In this document: positions 38,701-46,950 of the stretch, piece after piece | Layout of the letters: each line of letters opens with the position of its first letter | Numbering within the stretch: position 1 is the stretch's first letter | Origin: Catenovulum sp. 2E275 | Lineage (GTDB): Bacteria; Pseudomonadota; Gammaproteobacteria; Enterobacterales; Alteromonadaceae | Reading direction: 5' to 3' | Length of the DNA stretch: 64,000 bases | NCBI RefSeq assembly: GCF_025515275.1 | Contig: NZ_JAOPFU010000006.1 | Coordinates: 62,001 to 126,000, forward strand | Notes under the pieces: generated by a model | What the model saw: the letters and a program-made list of their open reading frames with translations, nothing else | Databases searched by the model: none | Told to the model about the DNA's origin: nothing | Position numbers and translations under genes: made by a program

Positions 38701-39464
38701 TTAAACATAATAAAATTCAGGCAAACAGCAAATATCAAAATAGCCAGCAACAGTTAAATAACTTACTGGAGAGCAATAAAAAGTTAGTAAGCGAAAACTT
38801 ACCAGCAATAGAATACCAACAACAAATTGAACAGCTAGAGCAACAATCACAACAGCAACAACAAGCTTTAGGTGAAATAAAACAAAGCTTAGCCAACGAT
38901 GCTTTGCAGGTTAATAAACAACAAACTTTGTTAAAGCAATTAAATCAGCAACAAACTCAACATTTAGATTGGGCAAAATTAAACGATTTAATTGGCAGTG
39001 CCGAAGGTGATAAATTTAGAAAATACGCTCAAGGTTTAACACTAGAGCAGCTGGTTTATCTTGCCAATAATCAGCTCAATCGCTTACATAGCCGTTATCA
39101 GCTTAACCGTAAAGCCAGTGAAAATTTAGAGCTTGAAGTAGTTGATACTTGGCAAGCCGACACTGTACGCGATACCAAAACCTTATCTGGCGGTGAAAGT
39201 TTTTTGGTAAGTTTAGCTTTAGCCTTAGGTTTATCTGATTTAGTCAGCCATAAAACCAGCATTGATTCGTTATTTTTAGATGAAGGTTTTGGTACTTTAG
39301 ATGCCGATACTCTCGACACCGCACTCAATGCCCTAGATATGCTTAACGCCAGCGGCAAAATGATAGGTGTGATCAGCCACATTAACGCCTTAAAAGAGCG
39401 CATTCCGGTACAAATTAAAGTAATCAAAAGTAATGGCTTAGGCGTCAGCAAAATTGAGTTTTGA
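35703..39464 (+). CDS. sbcC: Exonuclease SbcC-like SMC-family ATPase
   Basis: About 1253 residues with the Rad50/SbcC layout. The N-terminal Walker A is GATGAGKSTLLDAICLALY. Two long coiled-coil arms surround the zinc hook PCPLCG (Cys601 and Cys604). The C-terminal signature is LSGGESFLVSLALALG and the Walker B is LFLDEGFGTLD. SbcC with the SbcD nuclease cleaves hairpins and protein-blocked DNA ends. The N-terminus MKILSLTLKNLNSLKG matches the family and fixes the start. Oddities: the coiled coil is extremely glutamine-rich, the chain is longer than E. coli SbcC (1048 residues), and no sbcD is adjacent. Confidence 0.92.
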   Translation: MKILSLTLKNLNSLKGHWHIDFQQEPFLSNGLFVITGATGAGKSTLLDAICLALYQQTPRLQVSASNNEIMTRHTAECMAEVEFSVKGTAYRANWQQRRARNLADGNLQPPKASLALVESGKIVADKLNEVKTQIETLTGLNFERFTKSMLLSQGKFAEFLNANGKERAELLEELTGTEIYSQISRQVFQNYKDSKFELEKLELQAKSVALLTAEEKYNLHQKELELASANKQTLIQLNQANQNKHILTQIEQAKAYFQTAQNELNQAIEHEKNFASQAEKLAQAKPAAKLKPLYEQLNKLNQDLASYRQQATELNNQKQHEQTQFNQLQDQLTHSKTKLAELINTEKTQTQFIDDQVEPLDKQITQLQSELKPLQQQLAQLNTDKTQNQQSQQNLTEQLNQQQTQQAELNNWLAQHHHLNNLSVDKLDYWQQQNKQLNQLQTEINLTQQKLNKVQLSIEQDKQAQEESKKTLNTLTAQAQTQKLTLAQIEQAFSQKTSQYDINELNHKVEAFNNQQKNRQNLVYSTEQYLALTPKLTQLKQIQAELTARTEQQDQQVTQLRADYKQIKQQADDVNQLLKQQAVIASLTEHRNALKPEQPCPLCGATEHPFIEDYQTLDQNQTEIRLAELTAQLTQLEKQGQNEAQKLTRLQQDLTHNQTQQAEITQQINELTTNIFQTSQMLLAKNSGSELVFLNELPLLNDRTDKLTNEQAKQIIADVTQAENAHNQLKQQLQQAQTLQLNLTQQQQSLTDLTNRITQLELTLSHHQQNEQSQLKQQTELTQTLEKYQTEQSELLAALAQAFELYQLDKTLLEKSKLTQSNQHISDYLYSQISLVNQFTDKSKQLEQQAQHIEKLNQELSYLTNQAQKVTLQLNQLEQQVKQLSEQQTQLQQQRYQLFADNQIKTVKQQLRSNVEQQQNQQQQIEDAFYQSQSKLNSISAQLELINTQITQTQHQANHQQQNWLNALKQSEFADQTDWQQACITDEYFAELEQQSEQIKHNKIQANSKYQNSQQQLNNLLESNKKLVSENLPAIEYQQQIEQLEQQSQQQQQALGEIKQSLANDALQVNKQQTLLKQLNQQQTQHLDWAKLNDLIGSAEGDKFRKYAQGLTLEQLVYLANNQLNRLHSRYQLNRKASENLELEVVDTWQADTVRDTKTLSGGESFLVSLALALGLSDLVSHKTSIDSLFLDEGFGTLDADTLDTALNALDMLNASGKMIGVISHINALKERIPVQIKVIKSNGLGVSKIEF

Positions 39465-39593
39465 TTAAATCATTATTGTAGATATGGTTACAATACTTGG
39501 TTTAATCTAAGCTATACAAAAACGGAAATTTATTGCGGTCGATATATAGATCCGCTTTACAAATTAAGCAGGAATTTAAACCAGAGTCTCTTG

Positions 39594-39914
39594 TTAATTT
39601 TGCACATATTTATTGAAAACATACTGAGGTTTAGAGCCTGATTTTGACAGCACTTTGAGTTGTACAGTTGCACCACTCACAATTTTCTGTGAATAAGGTA
39701 GTTCAACAATAACCACTTTGTCACTTGCGGTTCGAACATATAATAAATGCTCCGAAGGGCTGTCATCTCTCAAGACTGTTCTCCGCTCTTCAACAACACC
39801 ATTAATATATGTTACTTGCGTTTGATTCTCAAAATCAGCGTTCAGATAAAAAATGACACCCGTAATAGCAAAAATGATGAAATATTTTAAATACCTAGAA
39901 AAATCTATATACAT
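39594..39914 (-). CDS. Hypothetical single-pass membrane protein
   Basis: A 106-residue protein with one N-terminal transmembrane helix (about residues 10-26, YFIIFAITGVIFYLNA) and a periplasmic beta-rich domain containing TYINGVVEERRTVLRDD and ASDKVVIVELPYSQKIVSGA. The frame is open to 40019, but ATG at 39914 (MYIDFSRYLKYF) is more plausible because the upstream part looks non-coding. No family is recognised. It is convergent with sbcC. Confidence 0.5.
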   Translation of the reverse strand: MYIDFSRYLKYFIIFAITGVIFYLNADFENQTQVTYINGVVEERRTVLRDDSPSEHLLYVRTASDKVVIVELPYSQKIVSGATVQLKVLSKSGSKPQYVFNKYVQN

Positions 39915-40259
39915 AAAAAATACTGTCCATTTAAAACTAACGCTGCAATAAATTACTGCTTTATAGTTGATTATTTTATAGTAGCGTAAAGCCACAAAAC
40001 AAGCGACGGAAGCCGTCAATTTGATGGCTTTACTGCCTAGCCAAATAGCCGATAGCTATTACTGGCATGTTAAAGATCGCTTAGCTCAAACTTATACAAT
40101 TTCTTGTTGCTCATGTACCTATAGCCTAAAACCAACTGATGCAAAAATTATCTAACTACACAGCCACCAATCTTTTAAATAATCCATGCTAAAATAATGC
40201 CTTAACAATCAAAGGTGAAACAGTTAAATGCCTGTTAGTTATTTTAGTTAAGGAATACG
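39915..40259. other. Intergenic region with a 43-codon frame and a quasi-palindrome
   Basis: Between the minus-strand membrane protein and the ceramidase-like gene are about 345 bp. A plus-strand frame from ATG 40024 to 40155 encodes 43 residues (MALLPSQIADSYYWHVKDRL at its start, then a CCSC cluster). It stays open for 13 further codons upstream and looks coding-like, perhaps a remnant. The quasi-palindrome AAGCCGTCAA (40010-40019) and TTGATGGCTT (40021-40030) overlaps its start. No ribosome binding site or known family is seen. Confidence 0.3.
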
Positions 40260-40934
40260 ATGGATTATTATTGCGAGCGCATCGATTTTAGCTTTTGGTC
40301 TGAGCCGGTTAATGCGATGACTAATTTGGGGTTTATCTTAGCTGGTTTATTGGCCTTTTATTTATTGGCCCAGGCTAACATTAAAGTTAAACATAACCAC
40401 CCGCATATTAACAAAACGCCGCTGCATTTAAATTTATTAGCAGGTTTTATGATAATCATTGGCATTGGTAGCTTTTTATTTCATACCCTTGCGAACTTTT
40501 GGTCGATGTTGGCGGATATTATTCCCATCTACATTTATCAGGTTATCTTTTTATGGTCGTATTTAAGATACGCACTTAAGTTTAGCAAAATGACATCTAT
40601 TGGCGTATTTGTGGTTTTTATTATCACAGTGATTGCCACCAAAGTGATTCCGTTTAATATTAACGGCTCTGAAATGTATTTGCCCAGCATATTGATTTTA
40701 CTGGTATTTAGCGCAATTACAAAAATAAAAACCGGCCGGTTTGATAAACCGTTATTAGCTGCCAGCGGATGTTTTTGTATCTCGTTAACGATGCGGACAA
40801 TCGATCAACAAATTTGCCCGTCATTTCCACTCGGTACTCATTTTGGCTGGCACTTATTTAATTCAGCGGTATTATTTTTAACTTGGTATAGCTTATACAA
40901 AGCCGAGTTTTATCAAACAAATAATCAATCTTAG
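40260..40934 (+). CDS. Ceramidase-family (CREST) membrane protein
   Basis: This 224-residue integral membrane protein has about seven helices. It begins MDYYCERIDFSFWSEPVNA, the conserved opening of the alkaline ceramidase family (PF05875, CREST superfamily). Putative metal and catalytic residues are present: Ser and His in GIGSFLFHTLA, Asp in MLADIIPIY, and two His in THFGWHLFNS. Eukaryotic members hydrolyse ceramide. Bacterial members are common in marine Proteobacteria and their substrate is not settled, so hydrolase activity is likely but ceramide is not assured. It is convergent with the sulfhydrylase gene, overlapping it by four bases at the 3' ends. Confidence 0.82.
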   Translation: MDYYCERIDFSFWSEPVNAMTNLGFILAGLLAFYLLAQANIKVKHNHPHINKTPLHLNLLAGFMIIIGIGSFLFHTLANFWSMLADIIPIYIYQVIFLWSYLRYALKFSKMTSIGVFVVFIITVIATKVIPFNINGSEMYLPSILILLVFSAITKIKTGRFDKPLLAASGCFCISLTMRTIDQQICPSFPLGTHFGWHLFNSAVLFLTWYSLYKAEFYQTNNQS

Positions 40935-42208
40935 TCTGTTACCGCATCTAATGCCTGACTCACATCGGCGATAATATCGTCGATGTTTTCAATTCCGGCT
41001 GATATACGCACCAGTTCTTCACTTACCCCTGCGGTTTTAAGCTGTTCAGGATTCAGTTGCCTGTGGGTGGTAGACGCTGGATGACAAGCCAGCGATTTAG
41101 CATCACCAATATTTACTAAACGCAAAATCATTTGTAGTGCATCAATAAATTGCGCGCCAGCTTTAGCGCCGCCTTTTATGCCAAAACTTAAAATGCCAGA
41201 TGCTTTGCCGCCTGTGATTTTTTGGCAATTTTGATAATAAGGACTAGTTGGTAGCGCTGCATAATTCACCCAATTCACTTTATTATGCTGCAATAAAAAT
41301 TGAGCTAATTTTTCAGCATTTTGGCAATGGCGCTCAATCCGTAAACTGAGTGTTTCTAACCCCTGTAGGATTTGAAAAGCATTCATCGGTGAAATAGCTG
41401 CGCCGGTCACTCTCAGTGAAACAACCCGACACTTGGTAATATAAGCCAGTTCACCCATCGCTTCGGCAAAGTTTAAGTTATGATAAGCCGGATCTGGCTC
41501 ATTTAAGCTTTTAAACCGAACCGGATCATTTGCCCAATTAAATTGACCCGAATCAACGATAATGCCCCCCACAGAAGTGCCATGACCACCAATATATTTA
41601 GTTAGTGAATGCACTATAATATCAGCCCCAAATTCAAATGGCCGACATAAAAACGGAGTGGCGACAGTATTATCTACAATTAATGGCACGCCATGCTTAT
41701 GTGCAATTTCAGCGAGCTTTGCAATATCAACTACATTACCTGCCGGATTACCGATAGATTCGCAAAATACTGCTTTGGTATTTTGATCTATCGCATTTTC
41801 AAAACCATTAAAATCATCCGCAGACACCATACGCACATCAATTCCCTGACGGGGTAAAACATGAGAAAACAAGGTGTAAGTGCCGCCGTATAACTGGCTG
41901 GTACTAACAATATTATCACCCACCTGAGCCAAACTCTGAATTGAATAAGTAATTGCAGCCATGCCAGATGCAAGCGCCAAAGCACCCACGCCACCTTCCA
42001 TTGCCGCGATTCTTTGCTCCAGCACATCTGTCGTTGGGTTCATTATTCGAGTATAAATATTCCCTTTTACCTTCATGTTATTTAAATCAGCGCCGTGCTG
42101 AGTATCATCAAAGGTATAAGATGTGGTTTGATAAATAGGCACAGCAGCGGCTTTGGTAGTGGCCTCTGATTGATAACCGTAATGTAGCGCAATTGACTCA
42201 AGTTTCAT
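40931..42208 (-). CDS. O-acetylhomoserine sulfhydrylase family PLP enzyme
   Basis: This enzyme of about 425 residues belongs to the Cys/Met metabolism PLP-dependent family. Markers are YQTTSYTFDDTQHGA, YTRIMNPTTDVLEQRIAAMEGG, the PLP lysine in HSLTKYIGGHGTSVGGI and the C-terminal SLACHPASTTHRQL. Length and these motifs fit O-acetylhomoserine aminocarboxypropyltransferase (MetY), which makes homocysteine from sulfide, but O-succinylhomoserine use cannot be excluded. The frame extends into trmH, but ATG at 42208 (MKLESIALHYGYQ) matches the family start and leaves a 22-bp gap. Confidence 0.88.
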   Translation of the reverse strand: MKLESIALHYGYQSEATTKAAAVPIYQTTSYTFDDTQHGADLNNMKVKGNIYTRIMNPTTDVLEQRIAAMEGGVGALALASGMAAITYSIQSLAQVGDNIVSTSQLYGGTYTLFSHVLPRQGIDVRMVSADDFNGFENAIDQNTKAVFCESIGNPAGNVVDIAKLAEIAHKHGVPLIVDNTVATPFLCRPFEFGADIIVHSLTKYIGGHGTSVGGIIVDSGQFNWANDPVRFKSLNEPDPAYHNLNFAEAMGELAYITKCRVVSLRVTGAAISPMNAFQILQGLETLSLRIERHCQNAEKLAQFLLQHNKVNWVNYAALPTSPYYQNCQKITGGKASGILSFGIKGGAKAGAQFIDALQMILRLVNIGDAKSLACHPASTTHRQLNPEQLKTAGVSEELVRISAGIENIDDIIADVSQALDAVTD

Positions 42209-42230
42209 TGTAAGCTCGTATTTTTTTAAC

Positions 42231-42926
42231 TTATAACCATGCAGATTTATGAGTTTGCATTTTTTGCCACCAATTGTCATCGGCTTCAATTTCGCCAAGC
42301 TCATTTACAACAGGGTAAGCCAAGTTTTTCTGGCGGCAAAGTTCCGCAAAAACCGGATAACCACGCTCAAACAAAATTCTTTGCTGCTCTTGCAAAGGCA
42401 GTTTAATTTGACCATACATACCTTTCGCCTGCCGCTGGCGCATTGCTTCGTACAAAATAAGTCCGTTAGCAACAGATACATTTAATGACTCAGCCATCCC
42501 AAGCATTGGTATCACTATATGTTTATCGGCCAGTTCCAAGGCTTTTTCTGAGATCCCGTATTTTTCCTGACCATAAATAATTGCAGTCGGCTGGGTATAA
42601 TCTATTTCTCGATAATCGACTGATTTTTCACTTAAATTGGTTGCTAGAACCTGCATTCCCTGAGTTTTAAAACTATCAACCGCAGATTCAATGTGTTCAT
42701 GGGTGATGAGTTTTACCCAGTTTTGACTGCCTTTGGCTGTACCGGAACGAACTCGGGAATCCTGACCTTTTAAAATAGCGTGCGCATTATGAATGCCAAC
42801 AGAGTCGGCTGTGCGGATAATAGCTGAGAGGTTATGTGTTTTATGTACTTCTTCCAAACATACTGTTAAATCCGGCTGGCGGTTTCTCAGCATGTTTAAA
42901 ATGCGTTCTAATCTTTCTGGAGTCAT
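42231..42926 (-). CDS. trmH: tRNA (guanosine(18)-2'-O)-methyltransferase
   Basis: This 231-residue SPOUT methyltransferase methylates the 2'-OH of G18 in the tRNA D-loop. N-terminal MTPERLERILNMLRNRQPDL and HNLSAIIRTADSVGI are characteristic. The knot motifs are AIIYGQEKYGIS and IPMLGMAESLNVSVANGLILYEA. It is in the gmk-rpoZ-spoT region as in E. coli, with ridA between it and spoT. recG, the usual next gene, is absent here. Confidence 0.95.
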   Translation of the reverse strand: MTPERLERILNMLRNRQPDLTVCLEEVHKTHNLSAIIRTADSVGIHNAHAILKGQDSRVRSGTAKGSQNWVKLITHEHIESAVDSFKTQGMQVLATNLSEKSVDYREIDYTQPTAIIYGQEKYGISEKALELADKHIVIPMLGMAESLNVSVANGLILYEAMRQRQAKGMYGQIKLPLQEQQRILFERGYPVFAELCRQKNLAYPVVNELGEIEADDNWWQKMQTHKSAWL

Positions 42927-42930
42927 GTTT

Positions 42931-42961
42931 ATAAAATAAAAGAGCAGCCTGCGCTGCCCTT
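42931..42961 (-). terminator. Probable terminator after ridA
   Basis: A GCAGC/GCTGC stem with CTGC in the loop at 42943-42955 is followed, on the minus strand, by TTTTATTTTAT. It would end the ridA transcript just before trmH, although the T-run overlaps the trmH start region. Confidence 0.5.
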
Positions 42962-43025
42962 TATCTCTTTTTAGTTTTATTACCCAAGTTATTTGGGGAT
43001 TTAAATTTTCTTATCTGTAGTTAGA

Positions 43026-43418
43026 TTAATTGATGCCCGGAATATCTAAAATGCCATCAATTTCAATTTGTGCACCTTTAGGTAGCTGGTTAATACCAAT
43101 TGCCGCTCGTGCCGGATATGGTTCAGCAAAATATTGCGCCATGACTTCGTTAACTTGAGCAAAGTTAGCTAAATCAGTTAAATAAATATTGACTTTAGCT
43201 AAGTCATTTAACGAACCACCAGCCGCTTCGCATACTGCGCTTAGGTTTTTAAATACTTGATGCGCTTCATCAACAAAACCCGTTGTGACCATTTCCATTG
43301 TTTCTGGGATAAGCGGGATCTGGCCAGATAAATAAACTGTACCACCTACTTTTACAGCTTGGCTGTAAGTACCAATTGCAGCAGGTGCTTTTTTAGTAGA
43401 AATAACTTGTTTAGACAT
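43026..43418 (-). CDS. ridA: RidA family enamine/imine deaminase
   Basis: This 130-residue protein of the YjgF/YER057c/UK114 family opens with [21 protein letters not shown] and ends with [22 protein letters not shown], which contains the catalytic arginine (PARAA) and the family glutamate (EIDG). RidA hydrolyses reactive 2-aminoacrylate and related enamines formed by PLP enzymes. It forms trimers. Its place directly after spoT is common in Gammaproteobacteria. Confidence 0.95.
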   Translation of the reverse strand: MSKQVISTKKAPAAIGTYSQAVKVGGTVYLSGQIPLIPETMEMVTTGFVDEAHQVFKNLSAVCEAAGGSLNDLAKVNIYLTDLANFAQVNEVMAQYFAEPYPARAAIGINQLPKGAQIEIDGILDIPGIN

Positions 43419-43444
43419 ATTGAATCCTTAATAAAATTAGAAAA

Positions 43445-45556
43445 TTAGCTTCGGTGACGAACTATCCGCTGAACTTCATCTATGTGGCGTACTTTTTTCA
43501 TAATTTGGGCTAAATGAACCCTGTCACGCACAGTTAAAATTAAATCAACGGTATAAATATAGCTGTCTTTTTCTTCTGAATATAAGCTTTGAATATTAGA
43601 GCCGAGCTGTGCAATTGCACCTGTGACTCTGGCTAATGCACCATGAACATTTAGCATTTCAATTCTCAGTGCACAAGGAAACTCTTCTTCTGGGCTATTG
43701 TCCCAACTAACCGAAAAATATTTAGAGGGTTCAGCATGATGATCGCGCACATTGCGACAGTTTTCCATGTGAACAACAATGCCTTTACCCGGGCTAACAT
43801 GCGCAATAATCGCATCTCCCGGAATTGGGCGACAACATTTACCAAACGATACCAACATACCTTCAGCGCCACGAATCGACACTGTTTTTTCTGCATAGTT
43901 TTCCGTGTTGTTTTCTTCGTTTTCTTGCTGGAGCAATTTACGGGCAATCACTATGCTCATTAAATTACCTAAGCCAATTTCAGCCAATAGCTGATGCATG
44001 GTTTGCAGTTTGGTTTCTTCTAATACTTTGGCGATTTTTTCATCATCAATGTCATTAACATCAATACCGCCCAAGGCGACTTTTAATAACCTGCGACCTA
44101 AATCGACAGACTCTTCGCCTTTTAATTTTTTCAGGTAATTGCGAATACTTAAACGCGCTCTTGGCGTAATAACAAAGTTAAGCCAAGTTGCATTTGGTCG
44201 GGCGCGTTTTGAAGTAACAATATGAACCGTTTGCCCGTTAACCAAAGGTTGATTAAGTGGCATTGGGCGTTTATCAACTGTTGCACCAACACAGGTAAAA
44301 CCAATATCTGTATGTAATGCAAAAGCAAAATCAACTGGTGTTGCCCCTTTTGGTAATTCAATAATTTTACCTTTAGGGGTAAATACATAAATTTCGTCAG
44401 GGAATAAATCAGATTTAACGTTTTCAATAAATTCAAATGAGTTACCGGCACTTTGCTGTAAATCAAGCAAGCTATTCATCCAGCGCTGCGCTCTCACCTG
44501 AGCCGTTGTACCACCAGCATCTGAACCACCTTTATATAACCAGTGCGCCGCAACCCCACGGTCTGCGGTTAATTCCATATCATGAGTTCTGATTTGAATT
44601 TCTAGCGGAATGCCATGCGGTCCAATTAAAGATGAATGCAACGACTGATAACCGTTCATTCTTGGGATCGCAATATAATCCTTAAATCTGTGGTCAATTG
44701 GTTTATATAAATTGTGCATCACACCTAAGGTGCGGTAGCAAGTATCAATGCTGTCTACCAAAATACGAAAAGCATAAATGTCCATTACATCATTAAACAT
44801 TAACTCTTTGTTTTTCATCTTTTTATAGATGCTATACAAATGCTTTTCACGGCCTTTTACCACACATTCGATATTGGTTTCCTGAATGCGCTGGCGAATT
44901 TCGTTACCAATTTTTTCAATAACATCTTTACGATGTCCACGAGCCTGTTTAACGGCAGCGCCCAATGCCCGATAACGCATTGGATACATAGCTTTAAAAC
45001 CAAGGTTTTCAAGCTCATTTTTTATATCGTGAATACCTAAACGGTGGGCTATGGGGGCGTAAATTTCGAGTGTTTCTGTGGCAATGCGGCGGCGTTTATC
45101 TGGTCTGAGCGAATCAAGCGTTCGCATATTATGGGTACGGTCGGCTAATTTAATTAAAATCACCCGAATATCCTGCACCATAGCCATCACCATTTTGCGG
45201 AAGTTTTCAGCTTGAGCTTCTTGTTTGCTGTCAAAATTCATTTTGTCCAGCTTACTCACACCTTCCACCAAATCGGCAATAATAGGACCAAATACTTCAG
45301 CTAAATCATCTTTAGTGGTTTCGGTATCTTCGATTACGTCATGCAACAAAGCGGCACAAAGCGTTTCATGATCCAAATGCATGTGCGCCAGTATTTTTGC
45401 AACCGCAACCGGATGCGTAATATAAGGCTCACCACTGCTACGCATTTGCCCTTCGTGAGCATCGCGCGCAACCACGTAAGCATGCTCAATTTGCTCACAT
45501 TGTTCTGGCGATAAATAAGATTTTGCTAATTCACCGAGATCTCGAAAAAGTTCCAC
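43445..45556 (-). CDS. spoT: Bifunctional (p)ppGpp synthetase/hydrolase SpoT
   Basis: This 703-residue protein has the RelA/SpoT domain order. An HD hydrolase domain comes first (THPVAVAKILA, LLHDVIEDT, DRTHNMRTL), then the synthetase domain (GREKHLYSIYKKMKNK, YKPIDHRFKDYIAIPR, NGYQSLHSSL), TGS (IYVFTPKGKIIELPKGATPVD), a zinc-finger-like helical region and ACT. An intact HD motif means it can hydrolyse (p)ppGpp, which distinguishes SpoT from RelA. The start is GTG. It follows rpoZ after a 214-bp gap holding tandem hairpins. Confidence 0.96.
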   Translation of the reverse strand: MELFRDLGELAKSYLSPEQCEQIEHAYVVARDAHEGQMRSSGEPYITHPVAVAKILAHMHLDHETLCAALLHDVIEDTETTKDDLAEVFGPIIADLVEGVSKLDKMNFDSKQEAQAENFRKMVMAMVQDIRVILIKLADRTHNMRTLDSLRPDKRRRIATETLEIYAPIAHRLGIHDIKNELENLGFKAMYPMRYRALGAAVKQARGHRKDVIEKIGNEIRQRIQETNIECVVKGREKHLYSIYKKMKNKELMFNDVMDIYAFRILVDSIDTCYRTLGVMHNLYKPIDHRFKDYIAIPRMNGYQSLHSSLIGPHGIPLEIQIRTHDMELTADRGVAAHWLYKGGSDAGGTTAQVRAQRWMNSLLDLQQSAGNSFEFIENVKSDLFPDEIYVFTPKGKIIELPKGATPVDFAFALHTDIGFTCVGATVDKRPMPLNQPLVNGQTVHIVTSKRARPNATWLNFVITPRARLSIRNYLKKLKGEESVDLGRRLLKVALGGIDVNDIDDEKIAKVLEETKLQTMHQLLAEIGLGNLMSIVIARKLLQQENEENNTENYAEKTVSIRGAEGMLVSFGKCCRPIPGDAIIAHVSPGKGIVVHMENCRNVRDHHAEPSKYFSVSWDNSPEEEFPCALRIEMLNVHGALARVTGAIAQLGSNIQSLYSEEKDSYIYTVDLILTVRDRVHLAQIMKKVRHIDEVQRIVRHRS

Positions 45557-45714
45557 AGACAGTTATTCCGCTTAATATTGGTAACACAATAATTCTTAAC
45601 AATAAGCATCCTAATATAATTGATGAATACAAATCAATTAACAAATAAAGCCATTAATAATTAGCTTAAATTTTAGAATTGCTTGAGAGATGCAATAAGT
45701 TCTATGAAATGAAA

Positions 45715-45769
45715 TTATAAGCCGCACAGAGTCAGTACGGCTTATAACCACTAATTAGATGATTAGTGG
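45715..45769. terminator. Tandem hairpins between rpoZ and spoT
   Basis: Two perfect hairpins stand back to back right after the rpoZ stop. One is CCACTAAT (45748-45755) with ATTAGTGG (45762-45769). The other is TTATAAGCCG (45715-45724) with CGGCTTATAA (45738-45747). Neither has a long T-run, so they may be terminator, attenuator or mRNA 3'-end stabiliser. Confidence 0.45.
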
Positions 45770-45770
45770 A

Positions 45771-46049
45771 TTATTCTTCGTGGTTTTGAGAAAAAGCAGC
45801 TACAGCAGCAATTTCAGCAGCTTCCTGCTCTTGAGTTTCACGACGTTCTTGCTCGTCCATAATATCAGCGCTCATTAAGCCCGCTTCAATTTCACGTAAA
45901 GCAATAACGGTTGGTTTGTCGTTATCAATATCAACCAAAGGATCTTTACCTTCTGAGGCGATTTGACGTGCACGGCGTGAAGCAACCAAAATTAAGTCAA
46001 AGCGGTTACCTACTTTTTCTACTGCATCTTCTACAGTTACGCGAGCCAT
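45771..46049 (-). CDS. rpoZ: RNA polymerase omega subunit
   Basis: This 92-residue protein matches omega. It opens [20 protein letters not shown] and contains [15 protein letters not shown] and [12 protein letters not shown], the parts that hold the beta-prime C-terminus. Omega helps RNA polymerase assembly and forms one ppGpp site. GGAG lies just upstream of its ATG. It is between gmk and spoT as in E. coli. Confidence 0.97.
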   Translation of the reverse strand: MARVTVEDAVEKVGNRFDLILVASRRARQIASEGKDPLVDIDNDKPTVIALREIEAGLMSADIMDEQERRETQEQEAAEIAAVAAFSQNHEE

Positions 46050-46108
46050 ATTTACTCCGCTAAAATCTATTGTCTAAAGTGTATAGGATTGCGTAGTTTA
46101 CTTTATGA

Positions 46109-46735
46109 TCAGGCTTTCGCCAAGAGCTCAGCAAACAATGCGTGATATTTTTTTGCCTGTTTTGCCTGAGTTAAGCGATTTGCGGTTAAGATCGCAGTTA
46201 ATTCACTCAAGGCTAATTCAAACTCATCGTTAACTATGACGTACTCAAACTCACTATAATGTGAAATTTCACTTTGAGCCTCAGCCATACGTTTGTTAAT
46301 CACTTCTTCGCTGTCTTGGCGGCGATGCAATAAACGAGTTAATAATGCAGCTTGTGATGGCGGCGCAATAAAAATGGTTTTGGCATCCGGCTTTAATTTT
46401 TTAACCTGACGCGCCCCTTGCCAGTCAATATCTAAAAATACATCTAAGCCTTGCTCAAGTGTTTTTTCAATTGCGGCTTTTGAGGTGCCATAATAATTGC
46501 CAAATACTTTTGCCCACTCAAAAAAAGCGTCTTCTTCAATCATTTTTTCAAATGTAGCATGATCAACAAAATGATAATGCTCTCCATTCACTTCGCCCGG
46601 ACGAGGCGAACGAGTGGTATGAGAAACAGACACAGCAGCATTTGCAATATCTTGTTTTAGATAAGCTTTTATCAAACTTGATTTACCTGCACCACTTGGA
46701 GCAGAAATCACATATAAAGTACCGGATGCGGACAT
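46109..46735 (-). CDS. gmk: Guanylate kinase
   Basis: This 208-residue P-loop kinase phosphorylates GMP to GDP. The Walker A is [16 protein letters not shown]-binding residues lie in [17 protein letters not shown], and [10 protein letters not shown] and the lid [13 protein letters not shown] follow. It heads the gmk-rpoZ-spoT-ridA-trmH minus-strand block, linking guanine nucleotide supply and (p)ppGpp turnover. Confidence 0.97.
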   Translation of the reverse strand: MSASGTLYVISAPSGAGKSSLIKAYLKQDIANAAVSVSHTTRSPRPGEVNGEHYHFVDHATFEKMIEEDAFFEWAKVFGNYYGTSKAAIEKTLEQGLDVFLDIDWQGARQVKKLKPDAKTIFIAPPSQAALLTRLLHRRQDSEEVINKRMAEAQSEISHYSEFEYVIVNDEFELALSELTAILTANRLTQAKQAKKYHALFAELLAKA

Positions 46736-46867
46736 ATTTAATTGCCAAACTAAAAATTTTAAATTAATCGTTTATTTTAACTAAAAATACGCAAAATAAA
46801 AAACCAAAGCACAAAATAAGCCGCAACCTATAATTTGTTAGCCAAGCCAAGGTGATTGCCGTTACAA

Positions 46868-46888
46868 TATACCCGTGCCACGGGTATA
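46868..46888. promoter_or_regulatory. Perfect 21-bp palindrome between gmk and DUF2750
   Basis: TATACCCGTG (46868-46877) and CACGGGTATA (46879-46888) flank a single central C. The site is 62 bp upstream of the DUF2750 start and about 130 bp from the divergent gmk start. The size and symmetry fit a dimeric repressor or activator site; no regulator is identified. Confidence 0.45.
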
Positions 46889-46950
46889 CACTTCTAAGCT
46901 TGATACTTTTGGCTTAGACTTAACTCTCTCACCAATTTATAGGATTTATT

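Noticed and set aside
36500-38950. CAA/CAG-rich repetitive DNA suggestive of a tandem repeat
   Set aside because: It is the glutamine-rich coiled coil of SbcC; the units are irregular and in frame, not a true tandem array.
39098-39451. 117-codon minus-strand frame opposite the end of sbcC
   Set aside because: Antisense shadow of the conserved SbcC ATPase motifs; no independent start signals.
42209-42304. Extended start of the sulfhydrylase inside trmH
   Set aside because: The extra 32 residues do not resemble the family; ATG 42208 gives the standard N-terminus.
43666-43947. Lys/Thr/Arg-rich frame inside spoT
   Set aside because: Out-of-frame shadow of the SpoT C-terminal region.
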